Below the pieces are notes generated by a model that was not told the DNA's origin, searched no databases, and was given only the letters and a program-made list of their open reading frames with translations. Shown in pieces: positions 29,301 through 44,300 of a stretch of 64,000 nt of DNA (position 1 is its first letter; each line of letters begins with the position of its first letter). A program made the translations under genes and the position numbers. This DNA comes from Pteria penguin (lineage: Eukaryota > Mollusca > Bivalvia > Pterioida > Pteriidae): positions 56,888,198 through 56,952,197 of the forward strand of contig CM068585.1 of the NCBI GenBank assembly GCA_035048485.1. The letters run 5' to 3'.

Positions 29301-32300
29301 GGACATCTGACAAAGCTGTATGACAACAATCACTAAGCACATGAACGCAAAACATGATTATAGTAGAATATAAACGGGAAAAAAAATTACAAAATATTCG
29401 ATTGTACTGCGGTTACGATACGATTTAGGACGGTCAATTGAAGTAATAAATGTCATTCAATTGGTGTGATTAACCGCTTTACGGTCGCCCACTTTGTTAC
29501 TCATAGTAAAAGCAGCACAATCAAAGGAAACACACACACAAGGATCAACAGGTTTCTCAAGACAGCACCTTGCACGATCATCTCATGACCATGTCCGACT
29601 TCAAAATTAAAACTGATAAATCTGATATACCAACCATGTATTGGCTCACAAAACTACATAAAATTCCATATAAATCACGTTTCATCTCTAATTCTAGCCA
29701 CTGCTCTACTAAGGTACTATCGAAACATATTACGTCTGCTCTAACTGCTATAAAAGATCATATTATCAAATATTGTGATGTTGCGTTACATAATAGTAAC
29801 ATCAATTATTTTTGGTCAATTAAAATTCTCATATAGTTATAGACAAAATTCCTTCACTATATTTCAATGCGACTCAAATTTCTACATTTGATTTTTCTAC
29901 ACTTTATACATCTCTGCCTCATGATTTGATTAAAAGCAAGTTGCTGTCTCCTATACAATGGTGTTTTCACAGAGAATCTAAAACTTACATATGTACTTCC
30001 AATAACTCCGGATTCTTTTCCAACAAACAATATACTTCATATAAACACTGGACTTGCATTGAATTATGTAAAGCGCTAGATTTTCTCATGAATAACGTTT
30101 TTGTGCAATTTGATGGTAAGATATATCAACAAATAGTTGGGATTCTTATGGGTACTGACTGCGTGCCTCTGGTAGCAGATTTATTTCTTTATTGTTATGA
30201 GAGGGATTTTATGGTTTGTATTCAAAAATCAAAACGTTTTGACCTCATTGACAAATTTAATAATACTTGCAGATATCTGGATGACATTTTGGTTATCGAC
30301 AACCATGAATTCGAACAATTTATATCAGACATATATCCACCAGAGCTCAAATTGAATAAAGCTAATACTTGAGATAAATCTACACCTTTCTTAGATTTGA
30401 ACATCAAAATTATCAACAACCTAATATATACTAATATTTATGATAAACCTGAGGATTTTGGATTTCCTATTGTAAATTTTCCTTACTTGGATGGCGATGT
30501 CCCTCGACTCCCATCATATGTTATCTATATATCTCAATTAGTTCAATTTGTCGGAGGCTGCACCGATGTTTTGGACTTTCATAAACTAAGTTTACTTTTA
30601 ACTCGGGGTTACAGATATTACAAGCTTAGAAAAACATTCGGCAAATTCTTCAGATCTTATTCAGTACTTCTATTTAAATTTGGAAATATTTCTTTTCAAC
30701 ACTATGTATCCAATGGGATTTCCCATCCTAATTTTTACGGTTATCTCGTATATAATCTAAGGAAAGTAAAGGCTCCTATAACGTTATTTTATCATGTGAT
30801 AAAAAAGTAAAACTTCTTCTAAATAGACAATATCACATTGAGATCATCAAAAAGACTATAGGTCTTGTATTTGGCCCCTCTACAGCCTTATTCAGACATT
30901 TACTTGAACGTTGTACACTGACTAACAGGGCGGTAGGGACTATATGATGAGCCTTGTCCAAACCTCTTTCAGAGGAGACATGGTCCTGAACCTCGTAAAC
31001 CGGTTAACCAAACCATTTGTTTGGCTTTTGTCAAATTAAATGACCGTCCTAAGTCGGTATCGTAATCGCACTACAATCAAATAGTTTTGTAATGTGTTAT
31101 GTGTGCTAGTATATTATTGATATTCATGTATTGTATAGCTCCATGGTGACTTCTGCCACATAACTGAGCCAGTAACTCCTCTTTTTTTTTCTTTCAAGAA
31201 GAGAGGTCATGAACATTTTATTACACACAAAACGTTTATAGAATAACATGTTGCTGTCAAAAAGTTGTAAAGCGACATCAACATAAGTAAACCGTGCTCT
31301 GCCCGTATGTAAGCCGAGCTCAGATCCTTGATCAATAGGAGTCCTGACTAACAGTCAGAGGGTACGAGGATTAGGACCTGTCTCCTCTGAAAAGTTTGGA
31401 CAAGGCCCGTCATAGAGTCCCTACCGCCCTGTTAGTCAGCGTGCAACGCTCAAGCAAAAGTCTGTATTGGGTTGTAGAGGGACCCAATGCAAGAACTATG
31501 GTGCAGGTCCTTGGTGATTTGTGTCATACAGCTTTGTCAGATGTCTTCTGTGTTCTCTTAGCCAGCCTGATCTCAGGGTCAAACTGTCGATGTCAAAGAG
31601 GTTTAATAGTTTTAGTACCCGCCGATATGAAATTATCGGAACGTTTGACCCTCCTTAGTTTGTATGCTAGATCACCGTAAAAATTTGAATGGCATATTCT
31701 GCTGGATACGTATTGTTGAAAAGAAACAGAAACAAATATCATTTATCATTTATACATACACTTCTTTTATATGTTTTCCTATCATCTAGTAAAAAAATCA
31801 CAATGATACAATAATTGAATAATTGATTGATTTTTGTTTTACTTTACACCACGAGTATTTTACGTATATGGTGACGACATCTGCCTGATGCGGGGCATAC
31901 AAATTTTGACCTTTGCAACGGACCAACCCGAAGCAGTGAGGGATCTTTAACGTGCCATGCATACCACGGGGTCTCAGTTTTACTGTCTCATCCAAAAGGC
32001 AGGACACCGGCATGACCAGAGCGGGACTCGAACCCCGGCCTCCTGATCAGGACTCCTGCTCGATACTACTAGGCCACGCCGACTTCCAATAACTGAATAA
32101 AATATTCTTAATATGATAAATGTTTTATGTATCTACCATAAAATAATGATTTATGTAATTCATTCGTGATTCATTACAGAGCATCCCATGCGGTGAATTG
32201 TACCCTGCAACAGCTGGCAGAATGGAGGTCAATAAAGACAAAAATAGATTTAAGAACACCTTCCATGTGAGTAATGATTAATAGAACATAAATGTCACTT

Positions 32301-35300
32301 TAAAATCATTGCGTCACCTAAGGTTTTAGACAGCACATTTTTATCTCTAGTGATGCTTTAGCCCAAAAGAGAAAAGAAAAAAGTATTAAATAAATATGTA
32401 AGATGGGTGAGAAGACATTTTGACTGAGCAATTTGAGAAAAGTAGCCACCGTCATGCAGAAAATGCGAAAACAGCTATCACGAAAGCATTCGATTGTAGT
32501 TGTGGCAAGTCAACAGGAAGAACAGCCGTAGCTCATTTGATTAGTTAACCGGTGTACGTCCTCAACATCCCGCTCATCGAAACGTGCAGTAAAATCAAAG
32601 AACAAACATTTAGAAAAAAGTAAATCATTCTCCATAGAAAAGACAAGGATCAACAGGTTATTTCAAGTTGATAGATTGCACTATATGTGTATTTCGAGAA
32701 CTGTTTCTTAACGTTTTATGCCACGGATCGACAGATATGGGGCATATTGGTTTTTTCTTGCCTGTCTGTCCGTTTGTTTGTTTGTCTGTCTTCAACATCA
32801 ACCATTGCCATAACTTCTGGACCGAGAGGAATAGAGACTTCATATCTGACAAGCATACTCGACTAATGAAACCTTTTACAATAGTACCAAGGTCGATGAC
32901 ATTCTCTCGGAAAACAACTTTTGGACTTTGTTCCCGCCGGGGGAGGTTCTTGTTCTATATATGATGTTGCCAATTACAGGTATAAATATGACAAAATTAA
33001 AATGCCTTATCATAATAATCTATTAAAATAAATATAGAACATATATACCTTTTAATTTTGTGCACCAGATGCGCATTTCGACAACTTATGTCTCTTCAGT
33101 GATGCTCGTGGCCGAATGGTTGGAATTCTCATATTACATAAATATTTGAAGAGCAGCATTAAAGCCAAAATGACCGAAAAAGTGAACCAAAGAATCAATC
33201 TAAGGACAGAGCTATTATGCATGAGGGAGGTACTCCTTAGTTTTGGAGTGCTTTACATAATTTCATGACGGAAAATTTAAGTATATATATCATGATAGTA
33301 CAAAAGCACTGAAAACTAGACTTATAATGCCCTCGGGAACTATCAGTCCACCAGCAGTGACACCTACCTGGTGGTTATAATAAATATAGAACATATATAC
33401 CTTTTAAAATATTATGTCACTACTTTTTTTTTTCAAAGATCATTTTTTCTTTTCTTATGATATATCTACCTCAGATGATAAATCACGAATTATACTGACT
33501 CAGACCGGGAATTCTTCAGATTATATCAACGCTAACTATATCCATGTGAGTATGAATTTAGCATTTTTATGTAACACGGGTATTAAATAGAAACCAAACA
33601 TAAAAATTGATGATTTTTTTATTTGTATTATGACATATCTTTCTTTATAATGTCCTGGATTCCGTTTCATCAAAGGGCCTAAACCTGGTCGTAAGCTTAA
33701 GACTAAATATGGTTCTCATAATTGTACATGAAATTAAAAGAAGGCAAATAAGACGCTAATATGTCCCTCGAAATCGTAAAAAAGGTGTGTCCTACTTGTA
33801 TTCAAGTGTGCTTCAAACTCCTTTATTCTTTTTTTAAATAATATCGATAACATTTGTAGAAGTAAAAGCAACACGTTTATGCAGCAATATTGAACCGTCC
33901 TATCTATAATATAACATCTGTAAGCGTAAAATGTACAGCATACGTCATGCACACGTCATGCATCAGTCAAGTCTAAAGCTACAAACTTGACACAGATATG
34001 ACGTCATATTTTTTTTCTGCACTCTTTATATACATTTTGGGTAGTCATAAAAAATCTTATAAAATATGACGGGTTGAAATGAATTTCAAGATAGATCTAC
34101 CTTAAATTTTCATTAATTTTGATAAAATAACATTTTCCCCGATTTTCTTCGACAAATGACAAAATTTGATTATTCGTAATTCATATTAGAATTGTCAGTA
34201 GAATTGTAAAAGAAAAATGCACAATATTTATTAAAAATATTGCGGCCTGTATTTTTGAAATGTAGAGAATTAAATATGTCAAATATACATCTATGTGTTG
34301 TATACGAAATGAAGAATTAAACCGTTTTCTCTTATAAATTCATATACCATAACCCTGATTATTTCCAATGAGAAACAATGTGTCAAAAATAGAAAAAAAA
34401 ATGTAGGTTACTCTTAAACCTTGTGATATATATAGTTTTATAACAGTGTTTACGGAAAAGCTTATGGAGGTTTCGGAACATAGTTCTGATGACCACAATT
34501 ATTTGACGCTCGCAATTGCATTTGATCTTTGGAAATGCTTTAAATAAGTGGAAAAAATTCAGTTCAGTGTTCCTATGTTGAAATACGGTAAATGTTCCGT
34601 ATAAATGAAAAAAAAAAAAACAAATAGCTGGATTGGTGCAGCCTGAGCCGTAAGGGAGTCGGCTATAGTTCGGTAGGTCTGGAATTCGATCTCCGCCGAT
34701 GTCTTCTCTTTCAAATGAGACAGTAAAAACCAAAACCTCGTGTCGCGATAGGCGTTATACGTTGGAAATCCCTCACTGCTTCGGATGGGTTGGTTGCAAA
34801 AGTCAAAATTAGTATGTCCTTTATCAAGCAGATGCCATTGCAACGATTCAGTTTACAAGTCTTTAATGGTCGATTTTTAACGGTCAATTTTTAATGACCC
34901 AACCACGCGTGAAATAGTGACCCTACCGTTAAAATGTTACCCTCATTGAAAACTGACACAATTTAAAATTTAAAAATGACCCTTGTGTATAAAACTCCCT
35001 TGTACTATTAAAATGCAATACATACTGTGTACTTCCTAATTACAAACGGGTCAGTTACAGAATAGTCTACATTTTACGTTGGACAATGGCATCATCTGTA
35101 GTATCATGCAAATTTCGATCTCTTTAGATGTGCCTGTGAGAATTGATACTTCATAGGGCGTCCCATTCACTTCAAGTTTTTTTTTTTTCTTCTTCTACGC
35201 GGTGTTAAAAGGTATCACCTTTTCAGGTGTGTGTATTTATTTATTCACTTTTTCATAGAAAGAAACAGGTCTGAAACATATGATGCCAACAGATTTTATA

Positions 35301-38300
35301 TTTAACTTTGACTGACTATAATTCTCTTTTATTTGTTCATAATTTATCTTTCAATGGGGATTATAAAAGTTTTATAACAAAGTCCTTGACCAGCAAGTTA
35401 TGTAGGAAGCTCTTCTGCTAACTACAGACGAATAAAGCATATAGATAGAGACCTTTTTTCACTTTGTAATTCTCTGATTCCCTGTACGACATTGCCACCG
35501 CACACCGTTCTAGGACTGGTAAAGCAGGTAAAACTTACACTTTGGGGATAGTTTATATCATCTCATTTAGGAATCTTGCTGAAAACACCATCATCACCCA
35601 ATTTGCCGTGTTTTATCTGGATTTTTAATATCAGACATCCAGTTTTACTCTTCAGAATTTACACTTTCCTGATATACTTCATATAACGTCACTCTAGTTT
35701 CGTCACCATATGGAAAGTCGACAAGAACTAAGACAAATGTGATAATTTGGTATCATTTTTCAGTTTGTTTGAAATTTTAACCTTTACCATATTTGTTTAC
35801 TTATGGTAACTATTATATATCTTTGCATATTTTTATATTATAGGGAAGAGAAAAGGAGAAAAAGTATATAGCTACTCAAGGTATGAATCAGTAATGGCAT
35901 GTATAGAAGTATTAGACATATAAGCACAAACAATATTTCCGTCACTTCAATGTCATGGAATAATATGTGTTTCTTCAACGCGTAGTAACATATGGTAAAT
36001 GCCGACACCATCATGTACTGTTATGACATGACTTATTTTCATGTTAATCTCTGATTACTTTTTATAAGACGTCTTCGCACATACATTAGTACACATGCCA
36101 GTGGATTTTCTACGGGTCGATGAATGTTAAATGCTGTATGTTTGTTTTCTGTTCTACATTGATATTTTTATTTTGGCATTTCCTATCATTTAAGATATTA
36201 GAACGTTGTGTTAATTTCTTGCATCATATGTGCATTTCCACAATGAATATATCTTCAGCAATAGTATATGCCTACAATGTGGATAACAAAACATATTTGA
36301 TATTTAAAAGCAAAATATAAGAAATAGGCCTAAAATAAGATCCAAACCTCATCATAGGACGCAGCCATGCATGAGGGAGATAACCCTTAGTATTTAGTAT
36401 ATTTTTCAAACCTATGTTAAGTGTGAGATATCATGAAAACATTAATTAACATTGTTGTTTATATTTTAAAGGACCTCTAACAAACACGATAGTCGATTTT
36501 TGGACGATGGTGTGGGAATTCAACATTGGAAAAATAGTTATGCTGACAGGTCTTATCGAGGGTGGAATAGTAAGTTATATTTTATAGTGTTTATCTCCCT
36601 TCAAATACTATCCTGTTGTAGGGAAGAAACATCATATGTAATGGAACGCTAATCCGATTGATCAAGGTCGGCCCACATTTCGAAGAAACTCGATCGTTCA
36701 ACCGGCTTCAGATATGTAGACTATAAAAAGACATCGTTGGAACTCACCTCGGGAAATACTGAAATATGGTAAGATATGGAGATAATCAAACATAAAAGAT
36801 CGTTAATTATTTCATTATTTCTCAAATACCGGAACATATTTTTACGACGTTTTCTTGAATCCCGTTAAATATACTATACTTCATAGTGAATGAGTACTTT
36901 TTCCTGCAAACAAACATCCAGATCTTTGGTACTATTATATTATCACAAATGCATTCCTCAAGATCCCTATTTTTTTTTTTTTTTTTATTCAGATACTTGG
37001 AACCCTAAATACACTCAGAGTACCCAGTATTACATTCGAACATTATAAATTCAAATTCCCACTTTGCAAAATGGACACCTACTTTACTTACGGGATCCTC
37101 CAGGTACCATTAAATTGAAGTTAAAGATCTGTATTATAGAAATTGTATACGACTGTTTCCATGGCGTGATTTAACTCAAAATTGTTGAAGGTGACGTTAA
37201 ACCCCGATTCATCAACTAACGTGCACCGATTTTTATGTGACCTTAACATAAATCAACATTCAATAATATATAAACGTGTATTCAAAATTTCAAGTGTGCT
37301 GATTTCACACACACACACACACACACGCGCGCGCGAGTGCGGGCGTATCAACATAATTTGGAAAGCTTTTCACAATGGAAAATTCACATGCAAGTTTCCA
37401 TTTTGCAACCTGACAGTAATTAATACTCAAAATTTCTGCAAGTTTCTGCATAAATGAAAATTTTCACACAACTTTCCTTATGGTGAAAACTTAATGGAAA
37501 CGTATACTCAAAACTTAATAATCTGGTTTCGACAGCAACTTCAAGTCAAGTTTTTAGTAGATTTATTTTTTTTTTCAATTATTTCAATTGTGTGTATGGT
37601 CTTTTTAAATGTGATATAATGAGACATAAATGAATATATAAATGAAAGGTGAAAAGAAATTTTATAGAAGCTAACTTAAATTAATTGATTGATTGATTCA
37701 TTGATTAGTGTATTACGTCACTCTACGATTATTTCACGTATATGGTGCCGGCATTTGCCTGATGCATTACATACGAATTTAGACCTTTGCAACAGAAGCA
37801 GTGAGGGATCTTTTAAGTGCCGCGCCTTGACATAAACACTTCTTTTTCTCAACATGCGACATAAAGAGACATCTCCTCTCCTCGACATGCGACAAAAAGA
37901 GACATCTCTTCCCCTCGATATGCGACATAAAGAGGCATCTATTCTCCTCGACATGCGACATAAAGAGACATCTCTTCTCTCCGACATGCGACATAAAAAG
38001 ACATCTCTTCTCCTCGACATGCGACATAAAGAGACATATCTTCTCCTCGACATGCGGCATAAAGAGACATCTCTTCTCCTCAACATGCAACAAAAAGAGA
38101 CATTTCTTCTCCTCGACATGCGACATAAAGAGACATCTCTTCTCCTCGACATGCGACATAAAGAGACATCTCTTCTCCTCGACATGCGACATAAAGAGAC
38201 ATCTCTTCTCCTCGACATGCGACATAAAGAGACATTTCTTCTCGACATACGACATAAAGAGATATCTCATGTCCTCGACATACGATATAGAGAAACATCT

Positions 38301-41300
38301 CTTCTGCTCGATAAACCTCATATGATTACAACAATAGATGACCCCTAAGTATAATTGTCAATCTTTCAATTGTCCTGACGGCGGTAGTCAATGCTCTGTA
38401 TCAAAGTGTCAATATCAATCTGTGGATGTCGAAGGCGTTTAATTATTTTAAAACCCGGGTAGTAAACTGGTTATTGTCTTGAACTCTACCTTCCTACACG
38501 ACAGAGATCCAATTCTCTGCGTATCGGGGCTGACTATTTTCACGTGGACAATCGCGTTCACATCGCCTCACACCACTTCACCACCGCGATGATCGATCGC
38601 GGGGATTCACTGCAATATTGGGGTTGATTGCGGCTATACATCGTTTACCTATTGAATGTACATTTAAGCGTCTTTAAATATTTTCTAAATATCGAGGTAT
38701 AACATATGACTTCAAATACCGAATATATATGTACATTTTAGCATTTCATATGTCTTTATCCGCAGACATATGCCATCAAATACCGAAATATATGCACATT
38801 TTAACCATTAATAGGCGTCTTTTTTCTTATGTATAATATATCAACATGTAAATATCTTGTAGAACAAATGCAAGAAGTACTGGCCAGATGTGAATGAGCA
38901 TGAAAAACATGGAAGATTTACTCTGTCGATAATGGACGAGCGAACATATTCATACTACACACAAAGAGAAATAACATTAGAGGACAACAAGGTTATTTTA
39001 CATAATATTTAAATCTCTTTAGGTAACCATTGATCTCTACGTTCTGCTTGAAATTCAATAGTTACTTCTGTATTTTGTAATATATTATATTATTGTAACA
39101 TATTTCCTTGTACTGTGGTGGTCGTGAACATGTATCCTGAAGGATGTGACTTAAGTGTCATACATATATCTTCATGTTGTGTGGTGTTGACACTAATACT
39201 TATCCTTACAGTGTTTGTCTACTTTCTTCATATCTGTGCTGCGCTGAACTATTTAGTGCCATCTGTGTAATTTAGACAGGCAGAGCTAATTTGACTAGCT
39301 AAATAGAAGAGGTTTACTTCATCCTATAATTCTCACTCAACTCTGGTTTTCGGGCATCCGTAAAATTCCGATGTGGTACATTGTTGCTTGTTCCAGAGTA
39401 TCGAATCATCTGTTGGCTTTCTTATTCATAAAATTCCTGTGAATTCAGGAAGAGATATTTGTTTAAAATTTGACCTGGTCCGCTAAAATGTTTTAATTCG
39501 TTTTAATTTTATATTATTCCACATTTGACGTCGAGTACAAAAGTGCATACCTACTTCATTTTCTATAATTTAGAAAAGAAATACAGAACTTGTACAAATA
39601 AGTTAATTAGGCGCGAATATCAAATGAAACATATCGACGTGGAATAGAGTGTTCGGAAATTAAGATAATTTGATAAATCTTATAGAGACTTTTAGTGTTA
39701 TAATTCACCATTTAAATGCAGAGCAAACAGGCGCGGCGTATTCACCACTTCCACTTCACAGCATGGCCTGATCATGACGTCACAGATCCTGTCCTGCTCG
39801 TGCAATTTCACAAACAGGTGGAGTCCAAGAAATCCGACATAGCCGGGCCTCTGCTTGTCCATTGCAGGTAAATGACTTTACGAGAAATTCACATTCCTAT
39901 CTTGTCAATGTAAAACAGAACTTACCGGTATATTGAATGATTTTATGTGTATGATTTAAAATAGAAAAATACAAACAAGGCCCAAATATTTCTCTTCTAT
40001 TACACAATGCTATAGAAAATCGATAAATATTATGACCTGAACTTTACATTTAACAACGATTTCAAGGAGTAAAAATTACAATATTATGTATGTATATCAT
40101 GAGCAATGCATTTCTCCTTTATGGTATAGTGCTGGAATAGGAAGAACTGGCACTTACATAGGACTAGATGACCTTGTCCATATGGCAAAACAAACAAACA
40201 GAATCAATGTCAAGGAATTCGTAAAGGAAATGAGAGATTGTAGGATGAATATGGTTCAAAAAACCGGTATTTAGAAATTATTCACAGATAATTATCAATT
40301 CATTCTCTTGATCAACATTTAGTTTTACTAAATGTCCTATTCATGACTTGATCCTATCTTGTTATGGCTTATGTCGGCCGTTATTCGTTTACAATACATG
40401 GATTATTCTATATAACAATTCATAAATTATCAACTACCATATTACCAAAATATTTACAGATAACACCTAAGAGTTTGTTTGCAGTTTGCTTGTATTCCTT
40501 CGCACACACATGTTAGTATGTTCTCATTTAGAATGAAATGTGACAACTTTGATTTCAGTCTCAGTATGTGTTACTACATGAAGCGATCCTGGAAGAGCTA
40601 CAACTCCCTCACACAACTATAGCCATGTCAGATTTCCCGGCAGAGTGGCGCAAAATAGTATCCGACAAGAGCCCGATCAATCCGCAGCAAATACGAAAAG
40701 AATTTGAGGTTTAACTAATGCATTAACATACGAATGAATACACTCTATGACCGACATTAGTCTATACTACAAGAACTGGCAGTAAACAAATCTTGTATCT
40801 CCAAGACGTACACGATATTGTAGGTTTCCACATTCTGCGCACTTTGTTAAAGACTGAAATGGAAGCATTTGAAGTCCTGTACATTTTAACTTTCATCACA
40901 TGGTAGCATAATGGTATAATGACATAGCTGTTTCTATTATTCATTAATCATCTAAGTTTTAAACTTACATTAACAACCATATTTACACCGATACCAATAT
41001 TTTTGATACTTTTTAGTAGCTATGACAACATGTTTCTATCAAATATTTCATATGACGTTTGGTTCCGTCATAGAGATTGAATGGAATGAAAAGAACTTAC
41101 ACCAAAGAGGACTTTTCTGCATCGACAGCACAACAGAACAAGCAGAAAAATCGCTCTCAGGCTAGCCTACCGTGTATGTATGATAGCACCGATAAAGTAG
41201 ATTTGAATTTTCAGGTGATATGAATACATATCATATAAATGATGAGCATCACTGTAGAGACAAGAATTGTCGAATCTGGTGCACAAAATAATAACACGTA

Positions 41301-44300
41301 TATACATGTATGTTCTGATATTGATTATAACGAGTAGGCCGGTGTCACTGCTGATGGACCGAATTTCCCGAGGACATCATTAGTTTAGTTTTCAGTGCTT
41401 CCTCTTTTTTTCTGCCGTACTGACGTGAAATATATACTTAGAATTTTCAGTTATGAAATTCTGTAAATCATTCTAAAATCAAGGAGTATCTCACCTATGC
41501 ATAGCTCTGTCCTTAGATTGATTTTTTTGGCTCACTTGTTCGGACACATTCGTTTTAGCTTTGCTCTTCAAATACTTATTGACTATTAGAATTGCAATCA
41601 TTCGCCCATGAGCCTCACTAAAGAGACATACTGTCGAAATGCACATCTGGTGAACAAAATTATAACGTAGATATTTCCTGATGTTTATTATATACATATT
41701 GTATTAAAGTAACCAATACTGTGAGGGAAAATGTTCAATATGTAAAAAAATTATTCGAAAGTAAAGAAACTGAAAACTTATAATTTATGTACTAGTTGAA
41801 CTAAATATCAGCGCTTTCTCGACAACAAGCGAAGCATTGAGATTGACCTCAGAGTTGATTTCTTTAAATCATTGTGTGGTTGAAAGAAAAAAGAGGAGTT
41901 ACTGGCTCAGTTATGTGGCAGAAGTCACCATGGAGCTATATAATACATGAATATCAATAATATACTAGCACATATAACACATTACAAAAATATTTGATTG
42001 TAGTACAATTACGACACCGACTTAGGACGGTCATTTAATTTGACAAAAGCCAAACAAATTGTGTGGTTAACCGGTTTACGGGCCCACCTTCCCACTCACC
42101 GTAACAGCAGAACAATCAAAGGACGTACATTTAAAAATTTATAAATAGCCCTTCATGTAAAGAACAAGGGTCAATAGGTATCGCATATTGATAGGTCATA
42201 AAAATATAAACACATAAGTTATTGTGAAGAATTATATGTACACAGTATGTTGTATTTGATACATACGTTGGTACTTTTACAACATATTTTTATTATATTT
42301 TCGTATTAACAATCATAATTCTAGATGTCAACTCAATACAATGCCTTTATTCTTTTACACTACATTTTATCTAGTGGACAGATACCGGCCATACCTCACA
42401 AAGTACATCAAGGGTCGCACGGATTACATCAATGCTGTTGTCATACCTGTAAGTGTGTATTCCTTCATATTATGAATAATTCTTTAGAGAAACAGTGTAC
42501 CTGTACAATTACTGCACATCTTTATACAGTGCACGTATAACATACACGTGAAGCTATGGGAAAGACATACATCCATCTTTATACAATGTTTTCATTTATA
42601 AGAGTACATGTACTTAAAAGTTAAAAGATTCTAAGGTATGGCACGAAAAGTTATAAAATACGAAAGTAACTGATGTCACATGACTATGGCACTAGCAAAA
42701 ATATACCACAGTGGGCATTCACGAACCCCTGCAATTCAGAAGTGAGACCAGGTACTGGGAGGAGTGAGGGTCTCCTGTTTGGCTAGCCACATCCGCCATC
42801 AATGCCCTTACAGACGAAACATATATGATTCAGCACTACATATATACATGAATGTGAACGAAGACTGTGAAGAAAGTGTCACAGCCACATAACATCAGGA
42901 AAAAGGGTATAATAACACTTAAGTCAAACCCTCCGCGGAGAACTTTTTTACGAGCTCCACACTGTATAGGAAAGAAGTGTGACGTTCATGTAAAATACGA
43001 AAGTAAAGGGTGTCACATGGCTATGGCAATACTAACAATGTACCACAGTCAGCATAAGACCCGCAACACACAGAAAGACAACAAATTATAACCATCAACC
43101 CATATACACCTGCAGACAACAAATTATACCCCTTCAACACACACACACACACAACACTCTTAAGATACATGTGACAGAGAGGCACACCAGTATCCTTTCT
43201 TTCGGATGAGACAGTAAAACTGACGTCAAATGTTGCTAAAGGCGTGGTATTTACACATCTTCACAGCTTCGGATTGGTATGTTGCATAGGGTGAATTGTT
43301 TTCTTTTCTCCTTTATTTTCATCGAGGAGATGCCCTCAAATTATGTACTGCCAATAACAATATAGTCAATTGCTGTACTTAACCGGTTTATTTGCCTAAA
43401 CTCTCTATTTAACACATCATTAGTAAATGGACATGAAATCGTAAATTCATTTTTCTGATTTTAGTCTTAAATAGGTGTAAATGATTTTTGACGTGTTAAA
43501 AGAGACGACAGAAAACATCTGTATGACACAAATTACTTAGGCATGCACATAAAATATGATAATAGTAAAATTAACACAGAAAAGAGAATATTACGATACC
43601 CCCTCAGGATATTAAAGTAACACACGTCATTCAACAACGATCAGCAGGTTTCTCAAAACGAAACGTAAAAAATTCTTTAACACGAAACGTTAATGAAATA
43701 ATATTCTAATGTCAAAAATATTTAGGAGACATCAGTAAAAGTAAACGATGATCTGTCAGTCTGTAAGCGAGCTCGGATACTTGATTTTTTCGTAATCCCG
43801 ACTAACAATCAGAGGGGACGAATTAGGATAAACCAAAAAAAAAAAAAAAAATGGATAAAAGACAAGATAAAAAACAGAATAACGACATATACCAAGTGGG
43901 ACAGCTTGATTTGTCTGTTATGTGAACCACTGGCAATACAAACGAGTCCGAGATATTGACAAGATAAATGTAGAGCACTAAGCTTAATAACCGGAAACTC
44001 TAAGAGCTCTAAGGGTTGAATCTTAAAATCATCAAGGCTTATGATTATTATACACTTTTGATATCTTTATCACCATATTATCTATTTGTTTTTCTTTGAC
44101 AGTCGAATCGGTCTGCATCTGGATTTATTGTGACGCAGATGCCAGTGAAAGACACAGTGATTGACTTTTGGAGACTTGTACACGACCAAGAAATTACAGC
44201 CATTGTACACTTCAACTCAGATCACAAAGACAAGGTACATACCAAAAGAAAGCATTCTTCAAATTGTAGAGTTTCATGATATGAAGTATATATATATATT

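Noticed and set aside
37718..38348. Open frames of DMRHKETSLLL / MSRRRDVSLCR type
   Set aside because: By-product of the second 33-bp minisatellite; overlapping frames on both strands.
40254..40266. Alternative exon 14 donor at 40254 (ATG|GTTCAA), which would fix the phase
   Set aside because: It would delete the conserved VQ-x-P of the Q-loop, so a one-base error in the A-run is the simpler explanation.
41174..41214. Extension of exon 16 to the GT at 41215
   Set aside because: It would leave phase 0 and insert residues not found in PTP domains; the GTATGT donor at 41174 gives the correct SLPLDRYRPYL join.
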